From assembly GCF_002013465.1 (NCBI RefSeq), contig NZ_MAFC01000027.1, positions 1 through 61,010 of the forward strand: DNA of 61,010 nt. Direction: 5' to 3'. A program made the position numbers and the translations under genes. This document shows, piece by piece, positions 42,970-51,406 of this stretch (the first letter of the stretch is position 1; each line of letters begins with the position of its first letter). This DNA comes from Mycobacterium sp. D16R12 (GTDB taxonomy: Bacteria; Actinomycetota; Actinomycetes; Mycobacteriales; Mycobacteriaceae). The notes below the pieces were generated by a model. The model saw only the letters and a list, made by a program, of their open reading frames with translations, had not been told where the DNA came from and did no database searches.

Positions 42970-43605
42970 ATGCCAGGCACCGGTGCGATCAACTGGCCGG
43001 ATGTCGTCGCCACCGCGACCGCAGAAGACCCGGCCACCCTTTCCTCTTCCGACATCCGGATCCTCGATGCAACAGTCGAGGTCCTCGGGATATGCGGAGA
43101 GCAGCGGCTGACCATCGACATGGTGGCCGATCGCGCACACATGTCACGGATGACGGTTTTTCGCCGCTTCGACTCCAAGCAGAATCTGATCGACACCGCG
43201 TACCGCCGTGAAATCAGCAGAGCCCTCCGCGATATCACCGACTACGCAGGCAGAACGGACACCGCTGCGCGTCGTGCGACTGCCATCGCGACGCGGATGG
43301 TGGACAACGCCACGCGAATTCCCGCCTTGCAGTGGATCATTCGTGCTCAGTCGGACGAAATTGTCAGAATGTGGCGCGATCTGGAGCCGCCCGGACAAGA
43401 ACTCGGCCGCGCGTACATATCCACGCTGCTTCAGGATCCGCAGCTGCAAGATCCGCTACCGACTTCGGATGCGGACTTTGTCTCAGATGTGCTGATACGC
43501 ACCGTAATGTCACTCGTCCTTGTGCCGGATCCGGCGTATCACAAGGCCAGCATCGTCGAACTAGAGCAATACATCCAGCGCGTCGTCGAGCGCCTACTGC
43601 GCTAG
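42970..43605 (+). CDS. TetR-family regulator
   Basis: A 211-residue protein with HTH at about residues 30-75 (TIDMVADRAHMSRMTVFRRF) and a TetR C-terminal domain. Divergent from the P450 operon and the natural candidate for its repressor. Confidence 0.92.
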   Translation: MPGTGAINWPDVVATATAEDPATLSSSDIRILDATVEVLGICGEQRLTIDMVADRAHMSRMTVFRRFDSKQNLIDTAYRREISRALRDITDYAGRTDTAARRATAIATRMVDNATRIPALQWIIRAQSDEIVRMWRDLEPPGQELGRAYISTLLQDPQLQDPLPTSDADFVSDVLIRTVMSLVLVPDPAYHKASIVELEQYIQRVVERLLR

Positions 43606-43609
43606 CGCA

Positions 43610-43867
43610 CTAGCCCCACATCTTGACCGGATGAACCACCGGCGCAACCTTGCCAATCGCACCCGTCGCGGGCCCCGGCAGGTCCTTCGAGTTGGGAGCC
43701 GACTTGATCTCGACATCGTCCCTCGCGGTGCAGACAGCGCCACTCGACTTCGACGGCGCACAGTGCGCCTGCGGCTCGGCCACGGCGGCACCTGGCGAGT
43801 CCACTGGCAGGGCAACGACAATCACCGGCGCGATCATCGCCACTGCCCTCATCAGCAAAATACCCAT
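43610..43867 (-). CDS. Small secreted or membrane-anchored protein
   Basis: About 85 residues: hydrophobic N-terminus (AVAMIAPVIVVALPV) as signal peptide or anchor, then a short domain with a cysteine pair (HCAPS, AVCTA). Its stop is 2 bp from the converging tetR stop. ATG 43867 or 43852; neither has a clear ribosome-binding site. No family recognised. Confidence 0.55.
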   Translation of the reverse strand: MGILLMRAVAMIAPVIVVALPVDSPGAAVAEPQAHCAPSKSSGAVCTARDDVEIKSAPNSKDLPGPATGAIGKVAPVVHPVKMWG

Positions 43868-43995
43868 CGGCAGAGAATGGGCTACGCACACCACGTTCGC
43901 AACTCGAACGGTGTTCCACTGGAAAGTAATTCCCATCACAGTGGCCAGAATCTGTCAGGTCTAGACAGATATCAGCAAGGAAATGCCGCCGCGAC

Positions 43996-44724
43996 CTAGC
44001 GCGGAGCGTTGCCCTCGAGCCGATCGAGCAGCGATTCGAGCGCCTCTTCGAACTCTGTCGCGCTGTGGTCCTCGCTGAGCTGCTTCTGCATCCGTCGCAG
44101 GTTCGGATAGTTCGACAAACTCCGCAGCGTCTTCTCGGGCAGCTCGTCCTCCACCGGACTCAACGAGACCCCGCGCGCTGACACCTCCAACAGAAGCTGA
44201 CCCAGCAGGAACGTGGTGTACGCGCGATAGGCGGTCACCGCACCGCGATCATCGAAGCCGTAGGAGATCAGTGTGTCCAAGAAGGTCTCCATCCACTTCA
44301 TGCTCCGCAGCGGTGGCCGGACCCACGGGGCTTCCGGTGGCCGAGTGGCCAACGTCGGGAACAGATGCGGATGCTCGATCGCAATCGCTCGCACCCCGTG
44401 CGCAAGCCTGACGAGATAGTCCTGCCAACCATCTTCTTGCCGACGCGCGGCGAGTTGGTCGTCATAGAGCCTCTCGACCAAGTGGTCGACAATTCCGCCG
44501 AGCAGATCCTGACGGCCGTGGACGTGGCGGTACAAGGCCATCGCCTCGACACCGCAGGCGGAACCAAGCCGTCGCATGGTCAGCTGATCCAACCCGTCAC
44601 GATCTACCAGGCCGATCGCGGTATCAAGGATCTCAGCACGAGTCAGCGATCGGGGCCGGCGACCCTCGGGGCTACCTGCACTTGTTCGGTTTTCCGTCTC
44701 TTCCACTGCGTCCGTCACTCCCAC
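43996..44724 (-). CDS. TetR-family regulator (tetracycline-repressor-like C-terminus)
   Basis: A 242-residue protein: HTH at about residues 28-75 (TMRRLGSACGVEAMALYRHV), C-terminal domain with the ligand-pocket helices of the TetR_C_1 class. It is divergent from the CsbD-GlsB cluster by 212 bp; the gap holds a tandem direct repeat that may be its operator. Confidence 0.92.
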   Translation of the reverse strand: MGVTDAVEETENRTSAGSPEGRRPRSLTRAEILDTAIGLVDRDGLDQLTMRRLGSACGVEAMALYRHVHGRQDLLGGIVDHLVERLYDDQLAARRQEDGWQDYLVRLAHGVRAIAIEHPHLFPTLATRPPEAPWVRPPLRSMKWMETFLDTLISYGFDDRGAVTAYRAYTTFLLGQLLLEVSARGVSLSPVEDELPEKTLRSLSNYPNLRRMQKQLSEDHSATEFEEALESLLDRLEGNAPR

Positions 44725-44824
44725 TGTGCATTTCTGGGCTCGGGCAACGACGGCGTCCCCGTGGCGGCTTCGCCGTCCACACGACGGTACCTCTGCCAGC
44801 TAAACGCCTGGCCAGCACCTATTT

Positions 44825-44848
44825 GTTTACAAAGTAGTTTACGTAGTA
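44825..44848. promoter_or_regulatory. Tandem 12-bp direct repeat, candidate TetR operator
   Basis: GTTTACAAAGTA (44825-44836) followed directly by GTTTACGTAGTA (44837-44848), containing TACAAAGTA and TACGTA palindromic cores. Located in the tetR/csbD divergent gap. Confidence 0.45.
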
Positions 44849-44936
44849 CACAACCCTTGCTACGGTGGATTTGTCATCTCACGACGAGGTGACATCGAGC
44901 GGTTGCACCGCACACGCACTGAAAAGGAGCGGACAC

Positions 44937-45179
44937 ATGAGCGATGACAACAGGGACAGCGGTATCGAGGCCGGCATCAAGGGCGTCGTCGAGGACGTCA
45001 AGGGCAAGGCCAAGGAGGCCTTCGGCAAGCTCACTGACGACGAGTCGCTCGAGCGCGAAGGCCAGGCACAGCAGGACAAGGCCGAGGCTCAGCGCGAGGT
45101 AGCCGCCAAGGAAGCCGAAGCAGAAAAGGCCCGCGCCGAGGCTGCCGTGCACCAGGCTCGCGAAGACGCCGAGAAGTAA
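44937..45179 (+). CDS. CsbD-family stress protein (microaggregate-binding protein-like)
   Basis: 80 residues, highly charged and helical: GIKGVVEDVKGKAKEAFGKL is the CsbD core, followed by a long Lys/Glu/Ala coiled-coil tail. Homologues in mycobacteria are called microaggregate-binding protein. AAAAGGAG precedes the ATG. First gene of an envelope/stress cluster. Confidence 0.85.
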   Translation: MSDDNRDSGIEAGIKGVVEDVKGKAKEAFGKLTDDESLEREGQAQQDKAEAQREVAAKEAEAEKARAEAAVHQAREDAEK

Positions 45180-45234
45180 CGCAGATCGTCGTAGCAGCCC
45201 GCCCCCCACTCCAACGAGAATCAGGAAAACACAA

Positions 45235-45540
45235 ATGATTTCACCTATGGCCGCTGATGTTGCGGCAGCCCACCTTGGCTTTGGCATCGGCTGGATCGGA
45301 TGGATTGTCATCGGCGGGATCGCCGGATGGGTCGCCAGCAAGATCATGGGCACCGACGGCCAGCAAGGGCTCCTGCTCAACATCGTGGTGGGGATTGTGG
45401 GCGGGCTGCTGGGCGGATTCCTACTGAACCTGCTCGACGTCGGCACCTATGGCTTCGGCTGGATTCTGACATTCGTCACCGCGCTGGCTGGCGCATGCAT
45501 TCTCTTGTTTCTCGTGCGCCTCGTCAGCGGCCGGCGATGA
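45235..45540 (+). CDS. GlsB/YeaQ/YmgE-family stress membrane protein
   Basis: 101 residues with three hydrophobic segments and the family motif GGIAGWVASKIMG plus GIVGGLLGGFLL. Small transglycosylase-associated membrane proteins induced by stress. 55 bp after csbD; its stop is followed 41 bp later by the next lipoprotein start. Confidence 0.9.
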   Translation: MISPMAADVAAAHLGFGIGWIGWIVIGGIAGWVASKIMGTDGQQGLLLNIVVGIVGGLLGGFLLNLLDVGTYGFGWILTFVTALAGACILLFLVRLVSGRR

Positions 45541-45581
45541 GTGACAAAAGATTCCAGCAGTCCACAACAGAAGGGGCCTCA

Positions 45582-45869
45582 GTGATTTCGTCCATATCGA
45601 AGAAGCTCGCAGTAGCCGTCGGCATCGCCGCGGCCATCTCGCTGGCGGGCTGTTCCAACGTGATCAACCAAGGTGGCGACACCACGTGCAAGGAGTACCT
45701 CACCCAGGACGAGGGCACGCAGAACGAGGCCGTCATCAAGATGCTGAAGGACGAGAACCAACAAGACCCCAGCGGTCTGCAGTCCACTGCAGCACGGACC
45801 TCCGCCTTGGCCTACTGCAAGACGCTCGGCAACGAGAACAGCAAGATCAAAGAGGCCCCCCACATCTAG
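45582..45869 (+). CDS. Small lipoprotein, HdeA-like
   Basis: 95 residues. GTG 45582 has GAAGGGG upstream and begins a signal peptide ending in lipobox LAGC. The mature part has TCKEYLTQDEGTQNEAVIKM and LAYCKTLG, a two-cysteine helical layout resembling HdeA acid chaperones. An ATG at 45537 in the same frame overlaps glsB but would hide the signal peptide. Family call is tentative. Confidence 0.72.
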   Translation: MISSISKKLAVAVGIAAAISLAGCSNVINQGGDTTCKEYLTQDEGTQNEAVIKMLKDENQQDPSGLQSTAARTSALAYCKTLGNENSKIKEAPHI

Positions 45870-45883
45870 ATCGGGAGTATTGG

Positions 45884-46309
45884 ATGAGAACACGAATAAT
45901 CAAGCACAACAAGGTCTTTGCCGGATGTGTCATCGTGCTCGGCACAGCACTCGCCGGATGCGGCGCCAGCACCGACAACGGACCGACAAGCAGCAGTACG
46001 ACGACCACAACGACGACGACAACAACCACCACGACGTCCGTCCCCACGCCCAGCGGCGCACCGGAAGGCACCCCGGCACCCGGCCCGACCGGTAGCGGCG
46101 GACCAGAGGGCGGATCCGGCGCCATCCCCGGCGGCCCGACCGGAGGCGGCGGACCCGGAGGCGGGAGCGGCAGCATCCCAGGCGGTCCTACCGGCGGTGG
46201 CGGACCCGAGGGCGGCGGAGGCAACATCCCCGGCGTCGGCGGCGGTCACGGCGGCCCGGGTGGCGGCAGCGGATGCGTCGACAACGTCGGATGCGTCAGC
46301 ATCCCGTAA
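45884..46309 (+). CDS. Lipoprotein with Thr tract and Gly/Pro repeats
   Basis: 141 residues. The signal peptide ends in LAGC. The mature part has a run of 13 threonines, then about three 16-17-residue repeats of the form GGPxGGSGxIPGGPTGG, and ends with a small Cys pair (SGCVDNVGCV). A surface-exposed linker or cell-wall-spanning protein is likely. The low-complexity DNA is prone to length change between strains. Confidence 0.75.
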   Translation: MRTRIIKHNKVFAGCVIVLGTALAGCGASTDNGPTSSSTTTTTTTTTTTTTSVPTPSGAPEGTPAPGPTGSGGPEGGSGAIPGGPTGGGGPGGGSGSIPGGPTGGGGPEGGGGNIPGVGGGHGGPGGGSGCVDNVGCVSIP

Positions 46310-46342
46310 ATCACGTTCGGCCGAGCTGCGTCTATCGGAGAT

Positions 46343-46648
46343 CTACTCCGGTAGGCGCAGCTCTGGCTTGTCGACCTCTTCGATGTTGACGTCCTTGAAG
46401 GTGATCACGCGCACGTGTTTGACGAAGCGCGCCGGCCGGAACAAGTCCCACACCCAGGCATCGGAAAGCCGCAGCTCGAAGTACACCTCGGAGTCCGTAT
46501 TCCGCGGAATCACCTCGACGCTATTGGCCAGGTAAAACCGTCGCTCGGTCTCCACGACGTAGCTGAACTGCCCGACGATGTCCTTGTACTCGCGATACAG
46601 CGAGAGTTCCATCTCGGTTTCGTACTTTTCGAGGTCTTCAGCGCTCAT
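46343..46648 (-). CDS. DUF2469 protein
   Basis: 101 residues, equal to Rv2901c in place and length: MSAEDLEKYETEMELSLY, WVWDLFRPARFVK and DVNIEEVDKPELRLPE. Function unknown. The start overlaps the rnhB stop by 4 bp (ATGA), so the two are coupled. Confidence 0.93.
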   Translation of the reverse strand: MSAEDLEKYETEMELSLYREYKDIVGQFSYVVETERRFYLANSVEVIPRNTDSEVYFELRLSDAWVWDLFRPARFVKHVRVITFKDVNIEEVDKPELRLPE

Positions 46649-47364
46649 AGACTTTCCATTATCCCCCCTGTGCTCGATTCTCTTCGCGCAAGCGGCTCAT
46701 CAACGAACTTTCCCTGCGCCGCATTACGCACGTTCACGAACGACTGTCGATGCTGAACTGACGGACCCAGACGCCGCAACGCCTCGGTATGGACCGCCGT
46801 GCTGTACCCCTTGTGCACCGCGAATCCGTATCCGGGGTGATCGGAGTCCATGGCCACCATCACCCGGTCCCGGCTCACCTTCGCCAACACGCTGGCCGCC
46901 GCGATGCACGCCGCCGAGGCGTCGCCGCCGATTACGGGCAGAGAGGGCACCGGCAATCCCGGCACCCGGAATCCATCGGTCAGCACGTAACCCGGCTTGC
47001 AGCCCAGACCTGCGACCGCGCGGCGCATTCCCTCGATGTTGGCCACATGCACACCAATGCGGTCCACCTCTTCGGCCGGCACCGACACCACGTGATACGC
47101 CTCGGCATACCGACAGATGAGGGGAAACAACGTCTCGCGCATCTTCTCGCTGAGTTTCTTCGAGTCATTGAGCGCAGCAAGGCTTTTCCGTTGACTTGAA
47201 CCCAGCACGCAGGCAGCGATCACCAACGGCCCCGCACAGGCCCCGCGTCCTGCCTCGTCGACACCGGCGACCGGCCCCAAACCCACACGGTCGAGGGTCA
47301 ATTCGAGGGTGCGCAATCCGGATGCCTTGCGAATCACCGTCCGTGGCGGCCAGCTGGTCGTCAT
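46645..47364 (-). CDS. rnhB: Ribonuclease HII
   Basis: A 239-residue enzyme cleaving RNA in RNA-DNA hybrids, including single ribonucleotides. Catalytic acids: GVDEAGRGACAGPL, then DASAACIAAASVLAKVSRD and DSDHPGYGFAVHKGY. The last 15 residues (DEPLARRESSTGG region) come from an in-frame copy of the dispersed repeat, so the C-terminus is probably variable between strains. Confidence 0.96.
   Translation of the reverse strand: MTTSWPPRTVIRKASGLRTLELTLDRVGLGPVAGVDEAGRGACAGPLVIAACVLGSSQRKSLAALNDSKKLSEKMRETLFPLICRYAEAYHVVSVPAEEVDRIGVHVANIEGMRRAVAGLGCKPGYVLTDGFRVPGLPVPSLPVIGGDASAACIAAASVLAKVSRDRVMVAMDSDHPGYGFAVHKGYSTAVHTEALRRLGPSVQHRQSFVNVRNAAQGKFVDEPLARRESSTGGIMESL
46681..46701 (-). repeat. Dispersed repeat, copy 4, in frame in rnhB
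   Basis: On the minus strand this reads GATGAGCCGCTTGCGCGAAG plus A, identical to copy 2 over 21 bases, and encodes DEPLARR in the RNase HII tail. Confidence 0.75.
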
Positions 47365-47374
47365 ACCGCTAGGG

Positions 47375-48622
47375 CTACGTCTGGGGATTCACCGATGTGA
47401 CGGCGCCCCACCGTCCGGGTGGCCATGCGATGAATCGCGCCTTGCCGATGACGTTATCCACGGGGACGGTGCCGATGTTCGGGTCTCCGGTGCAATAGAC
47501 CCGCTGACGCTCATCCATCCCTGGCCTGGCATCTCGTTCGAGGCTCTGGCAGTGCGCACGCGAGTCTCCGCTGTGCGTCCGGTTGTCCCCCATCATCCAC
47601 AGCTTGCCCTCCGGCACCTTGACGGGGCCGAATTGGAAACTCCAGCAGGCGTTGGTGGGGTCGATGTCGCTACCGGGACCGATGGTCTCCGGATCCAGAT
47701 ACGGCTCGTTGAGCTTCTTGCCGTCGACCGTCAGGCCCGTGTCCCAGCGGCATTCCACGGTCTGCCCACCGGTAGCGATGACCCGCTTAACCAGGTCGTT
47801 CTCGTCGGGGGGGACCACACCGATGAAGGCCAGGGTGTTCTGCAGGTATCGGACGGCAGTGTTGTCCGACCGGATCGATCGGTAATTGCCGTTCCACTCG
47901 GACGGGCCCTTGAACACCACGACGTCACCAGGCTCTGGATCCGAGAATCGGAACACCACCTTGTCGACCATGATCCGGTCGCCGGTGCAACCACGGCAGC
48001 CGTGCAAGGTCGGCTCCATCGACTCCGATGGAATGAGATACGGACGGGCAATGAAGTTCTGCGTGATGCAGTAGAGCACCAGCGCGATCAGCAGCAGAAC
48101 GCCCACCTCTTTGAGCATGCCCGAGCCGCTGTCTTCGTCCTTCGCCGATGCTGCGGAGGCTTCCGCCGAGTCCCCGGCGTCCTGCTTCTCGATATCGTCC
48201 TGCTTCTCGATATCGTCGCGAATGGTCTCAAACTGACCGAACGCCACTCGGGACTCATCCAAGGTCACCTCGCAGAAAAGCTTCTCAGCCTGGGGATCCC
48301 ATGCACTCAGCCCGGTCTCTTCTTCGATGATTTTCGCCAACCGCATCAGATGCTCGATGCGTGAGTCGAAATCCGACGACGTTGCCGCGCCATAGGAAAC
48401 ACCCATACCCACGCCATCAGGTGCGTAATTCACCTGCACGGTGGTGATCGAGTCGGTGAGCTCCCACTTGCCGTCCGACCCCTCGAACACGTCGGGGGTA
48501 TTCATACCGGCAATCAGCCGGGAACGCAGATCCGGCGAGTCCTTCAGCGGATGCTCGTTCTCCGAAACGTCCTCGTAGCTTTCAGGAGGATGCTGACGTA
48601 CAAAATAGACGTCATAGGACAC
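47375..48622 (-). CDS. lepB: Signal peptidase I with an added N-terminal domain
   Basis: A 415-residue protein in one frame. From about residue 165 it is a normal LepB: one membrane segment (VGVLLLIALVLYCIT), active-site Ser in IPSESMEPTLHG, Lys in NDLVKRVIATGG, and GDNRTHSGDSRAHC. Before it lie about 120 residues (MSYDVYFVRQHPPESYED, then VGMGVSYGAATSSDFDSR) that form a separate soluble domain of unknown kind, absent from M. tuberculosis LepB (294 residues), then an acidic linker with a duplicated DDIEKQ. The active site should face the periplasm and the extra domain the cytoplasm. Confidence 0.9.
   Translation of the reverse strand: MSYDVYFVRQHPPESYEDVSENEHPLKDSPDLRSRLIAGMNTPDVFEGSDGKWELTDSITTVQVNYAPDGVGMGVSYGAATSSDFDSRIEHLMRLAKIIEEETGLSAWDPQAEKLFCEVTLDESRVAFGQFETIRDDIEKQDDIEKQDAGDSAEASAASAKDEDSGSGMLKEVGVLLLIALVLYCITQNFIARPYLIPSESMEPTLHGCRGCTGDRIMVDKVVFRFSDPEPGDVVVFKGPSEWNGNYRSIRSDNTAVRYLQNTLAFIGVVPPDENDLVKRVIATGGQTVECRWDTGLTVDGKKLNEPYLDPETIGPGSDIDPTNACWSFQFGPVKVPEGKLWMMGDNRTHSGDSRAHCQSLERDARPGMDERQRVYCTGDPNIGTVPVDNVIGKARFIAWPPGRWGAVTSVNPQT
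48178..48213 (-). repeat. 18-bp tandem repeat in lepB linker
   Basis: Two exact copies of an 18-bp unit (48178-48195, 48196-48213) in the lepB linker, giving the repeated DDIEKQ in the protein. Confidence 0.8.
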
Positions 48623-48664
48623 TATGGACGTCCTCTACCGGGGTCGGGCCGTGTCCCGACTCGG

Positions 48665-49006
48665 TCAGCGCTTCTCCTTGATCTTGGCCTTCTTGCCGCG
48701 CAGCTCGCGCAGGTAGTACAGCTTGGCGCGACGGACCGCACCACGGGTGACGATCTCGACGTGGTCGATGTTCGGGGAGTGCACCGGGAAGGTGCGCTCG
48801 ACGCCGACGCCGTAGCTCTCCTTGCGGACGGTGAAGGTGGCGCCCACGCCACCACCGGTGCGGCGCAGCACGGCGCCCTTGAAGACCTGGATGCGCTCCT
48901 TGGAGCCCTCGATCACCTTGACGTGCACGTTGACGGTGTCGCCGGGACGGAAGTCAGGCACATCCTGGCGCAGCGAAGCCTGATCGACAAAGTCCAACGT
49001 GTTCAT
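48665..49006 (-). CDS. rplS: 50S ribosomal protein L19
   Basis: 113 residues, from MNTLDFVDQASLRQD through VHVKVIEGSKERIQVFKG to LYYLRELRGKKAKIKEKR. ATG 49006 follows AGGGAAG. It lies upstream of lepB on the same strand. The 279-bp region before it holds the shared promoter-like motif but no gene. Confidence 0.98.
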   Translation of the reverse strand: MNTLDFVDQASLRQDVPDFRPGDTVNVHVKVIEGSKERIQVFKGAVLRRTGGGVGATFTVRKESYGVGVERTFPVHSPNIDHVEIVTRGAVRRAKLYYLRELRGKKAKIKEKR

Positions 49007-49136
49007 CGGTGTACTTCCCTCTTGGTCTCTCGACTCAATCGCGCGGCCGGGTCGCATACGGGGTATGCACCTCGGCCGATCAGTAATTGCTTGGTTCTGT
49101 CTGGGTTGTGGCCAAGCGGCAGCAGACAGCTAGTCA

Positions 49137-49147
49137 ATTGTGCCAGA
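49137..49147 (-). promoter_or_regulatory. Shared leader motif of rplS
   Basis: TCTGGCACAAT on the minus strand, 131 bp before rplS. The same 11 bases occur at 52299-52309 before rpsP. Probably part of a common promoter for ribosomal-protein genes. Confidence 0.45.
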
Positions 49148-49285
49148 CAGGGGCCCTTCCAGTGAAATCGCCCACCCGAGCACCCCTTGGGCAGCGACTA
49201 TCCAGACAGTACTAGTAAGCTACCGAGACCGGAACACCTGCCACACAGGTAACAAAATCAGAGTCTGACCGCAGAGGGGGTCTAC

Positions 49286-50194
49286 GTGATGCGCGGTCAG
49301 CACCTGTTCGTGGGCTTGACGCTCACCGCGGTGACCACGCTGACCTCTGGATGTGTGGCATCGGTGCGCAGCGATCCGGCCACCCCGGTACTGGCGGTCG
49401 TCAGCGCCCCTGCCGAACCAGCACCTGTCTTCGCGGTGGAGAGCCCCCCTTCCTTCGAGACCCTGCCCGAGCGCACCACTGCGGCAACCGCTCAGGCGAA
49501 GAGCGCCGGGGCCGTGCTCACCGCAGTGATCAAGGATCGCGCTTCCGGCGCCGTGGTCTCCAACGGCAACAACAGCACCATTGCCATCGCCTCGGTGGCA
49601 AAGCTGTTCATCGCCGACGACCTGCTGATGAGGGAATCAACCGGCGATGTCACCCTGACGCCCGCAGATCGCATCTCCTTTGACCGGATGCTGCAGTCCT
49701 CCGATGACAGCGCGGCCGAGATCTTCTGGCAGCGCGGCGGCGGAAACTCGATCATCACCCGCGTCGCCGCGCGATACGGGCTCGCCTCCACCACCGTGCC
49801 CTCCGACGGCATGTGGTGGAACACCATCAGCACCGCAAACGACCTGGTCCAGTACTACGACATGCTGCTCTCCGGCGCGGGGGGCTTACCTCCCGAGCGC
49901 GCGAACATCATCATGGACGACCTTGCCCGCTCGACGCCCAATGGCATCGACGGCTATCCCCAGCGCTTCGGGATTCCGGACGGCATTCCCGGCGAGCCCG
50001 TCGCGGTGAAGCAGGGCTGGATGTGTTGCGTCGGGTCCGCATGGATGCACCTTTCGACGGGCGTGGTGGGCCCCGATCGGCGATTCATCGTGGTGGTGTC
50101 ATCCCTGCAGACCGCCAGCGATGTGACGGCGCGCAACACGCTAACTCAGGCCGTCGCCGCCATGTTCCCCGGCGGACGAATCGAAGCCGAGTAG
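49286..50194 (+). CDS. lppW: Serine-hydrolase-like lipoprotein LppW
   Basis: 302 residues. Lipobox TSGC, then a class A beta-lactamase-like fold: SVAK as the Ser-x-x-Lys motif, SSDDSAAEIFW in the place of SDN, and KQGWMC in place of KTG. Matches Rv2905 in position. The divergent third motif leaves enzymatic activity unclear. GTG 49286 or ATG 49289; GAGGGGG lies upstream. Its 3' end overlaps the converging trmD by 54 bp. Confidence 0.88.
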   Translation: MMRGQHLFVGLTLTAVTTLTSGCVASVRSDPATPVLAVVSAPAEPAPVFAVESPPSFETLPERTTAATAQAKSAGAVLTAVIKDRASGAVVSNGNNSTIAIASVAKLFIADDLLMRESTGDVTLTPADRISFDRMLQSSDDSAAEIFWQRGGGNSIITRVAARYGLASTTVPSDGMWWNTISTANDLVQYYDMLLSGAGGLPPERANIIMDDLARSTPNGIDGYPQRFGIPDGIPGEPVAVKQGWMCCVGSAWMHLSTGVVGPDRRFIVVVSSLQTASDVTARNTLTQAVAAMFPGGRIEAE

Positions 50195-50860
50195 ATCAGG
50201 GCGCCGCTGCGCGGTCCGATGATGTGACTGTTCGGCCCGCCACGCCGCAATCTTGGCGTGGTCACCAGAGAGCAGCACCTGCGGTACATCGATCCCCCGC
50301 CAACTCGGCGGCCGGGTGTATGAAGGCCCCTCCAGGAGCCCATCAGAGTGTGAATCTTCTTGCGCGGAAAGCGCATTGCCCAGCACCCCGGGAACCAGCC
50401 GCAGTACCGCCTCGATGATCACCAGCGCCGCGGACTCCCCGCCATTGAGCACGTAATCCCCGATCGACACCTCACGCACCCGCATCCGGGTCGCGGCGTC
50501 GTCGGCAACCCGCTGATCGATTCCCTCATAGCGGCCACACGCGATCACCAGATGGTCTTCGGTGGACCAGTGCCGGGCGGTCTCCTGCGTGAAGGGATAT
50601 CCGGCCGGCGTCGGCACCACCAAAAGCGTGTCCGGTGTGCAGATCTCATCCAGGGCATCGCCCCAGACCGTCGGCTTCATCACCATGCCGGGCCCACCGC
50701 CATAGGGCGAATCATCGACTGACTTGTGCACGTCATGTGTCCAGCGCCGCAGATCGTGCACGGCGACGTCAACCAGCCCTGCGTCGATGGCCTTGCCCGG
50801 CAAGGACTGCCGCACTGGCTGCAGATAGTCCGGGAAGATCGTGATGACGTCTATCTTCAT
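50141..50860 (-). CDS. trmD: tRNA (guanine37-N1)-methyltransferase
   Basis: A 239-residue SPOUT enzyme that makes m1G37 in tRNA. The trefoil knot residues are in GGGPGMVMKP and VSIGDYVLNGGE. Follows rimM by 10 bp in the rpsP-khpA-rimM-trmD operon. Confidence 0.97.
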   Translation of the reverse strand: MKIDVITIFPDYLQPVRQSLPGKAIDAGLVDVAVHDLRRWTHDVHKSVDDSPYGGGPGMVMKPTVWGDALDEICTPDTLLVVPTPAGYPFTQETARHWSTEDHLVIACGRYEGIDQRVADDAATRMRVREVSIGDYVLNGGESAALVIIEAVLRLVPGVLGNALSAQEDSHSDGLLEGPSYTRPPSWRGIDVPQVLLSGDHAKIAAWRAEQSHHRTAQRRPDLLGFDSSAGEHGGDGLS

Positions 50861-50870
50861 GCCAGGCTTC

Positions 50871-51401
50871 TCACGACAGGTCCAACAGGCCTTCTGGCGG
50901 ATCGATCTCGATCACCTTGTCCACCAGCGAGATCGACGTGACGATCGCGGAGACAAACGGCACGAGAATCTCGGGCTGCTTGTCACTGCTCGGGGGCTTC
51001 ACCGAAAGGAGCTCACCACCTGGGGTGTGCAACACCTCGGAAACGGTCCCGATGTCCGTACCGTCCTGAGTCCGCACCGCAAGCCCCTCGAGCTGATGGT
51101 CGTAGAACTCGTCGGGATCCTCGATTGCAGGCAGATCGGCGGTGTTCACCGTGAAAAGGGTGCCGCGCAACGCATCTGCCGCGTCACGATCGGATACTCC
51201 GGTAAATCTGATCAGCAGCCGCCCGCTGTGCTCACGCACCGATTCGATGACAAACTCACGGATGCCGCCACCACGGGGCAGCCGACCGTTGAGCACCGAA
51301 CCGGCGGCGAAACGTTCGTCTGGATCGTCGGTGCGGATCTCCACCGCCAATTCGCCGGTGACGCCGTGCGCCTTGGCGATACGCCCGACCACAAGCTCCA
51401 T
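50871..51401 (-). CDS. rimM: Ribosome maturation factor RimM
   Basis: 176 residues with an N-terminal beta-barrel (VVGRIAKAHGVTGELAVEIRT) and a PRC-barrel C-terminal half (YDHQLEGLAV). Needed for 30S head assembly, binds S19. Follows khpA by 5 bp. Confidence 0.96.
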   Translation of the reverse strand: MELVVGRIAKAHGVTGELAVEIRTDDPDERFAAGSVLNGRLPRGGGIREFVIESVREHSGRLLIRFTGVSDRDAADALRGTLFTVNTADLPAIEDPDEFYDHQLEGLAVRTQDGTDIGTVSEVLHTPGGELLSVKPPSSDKQPEILVPFVSAIVTSISLVDKVIEIDPPEGLLDLS

Positions 51402-51406
51402 CGGAG

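Noticed and set aside
45990..46260. CRISPR or minisatellite array
   Set aside because: The repetition is codon-level Thr and Gly/Pro repeats inside one open frame; units are degenerate and have no spacers.
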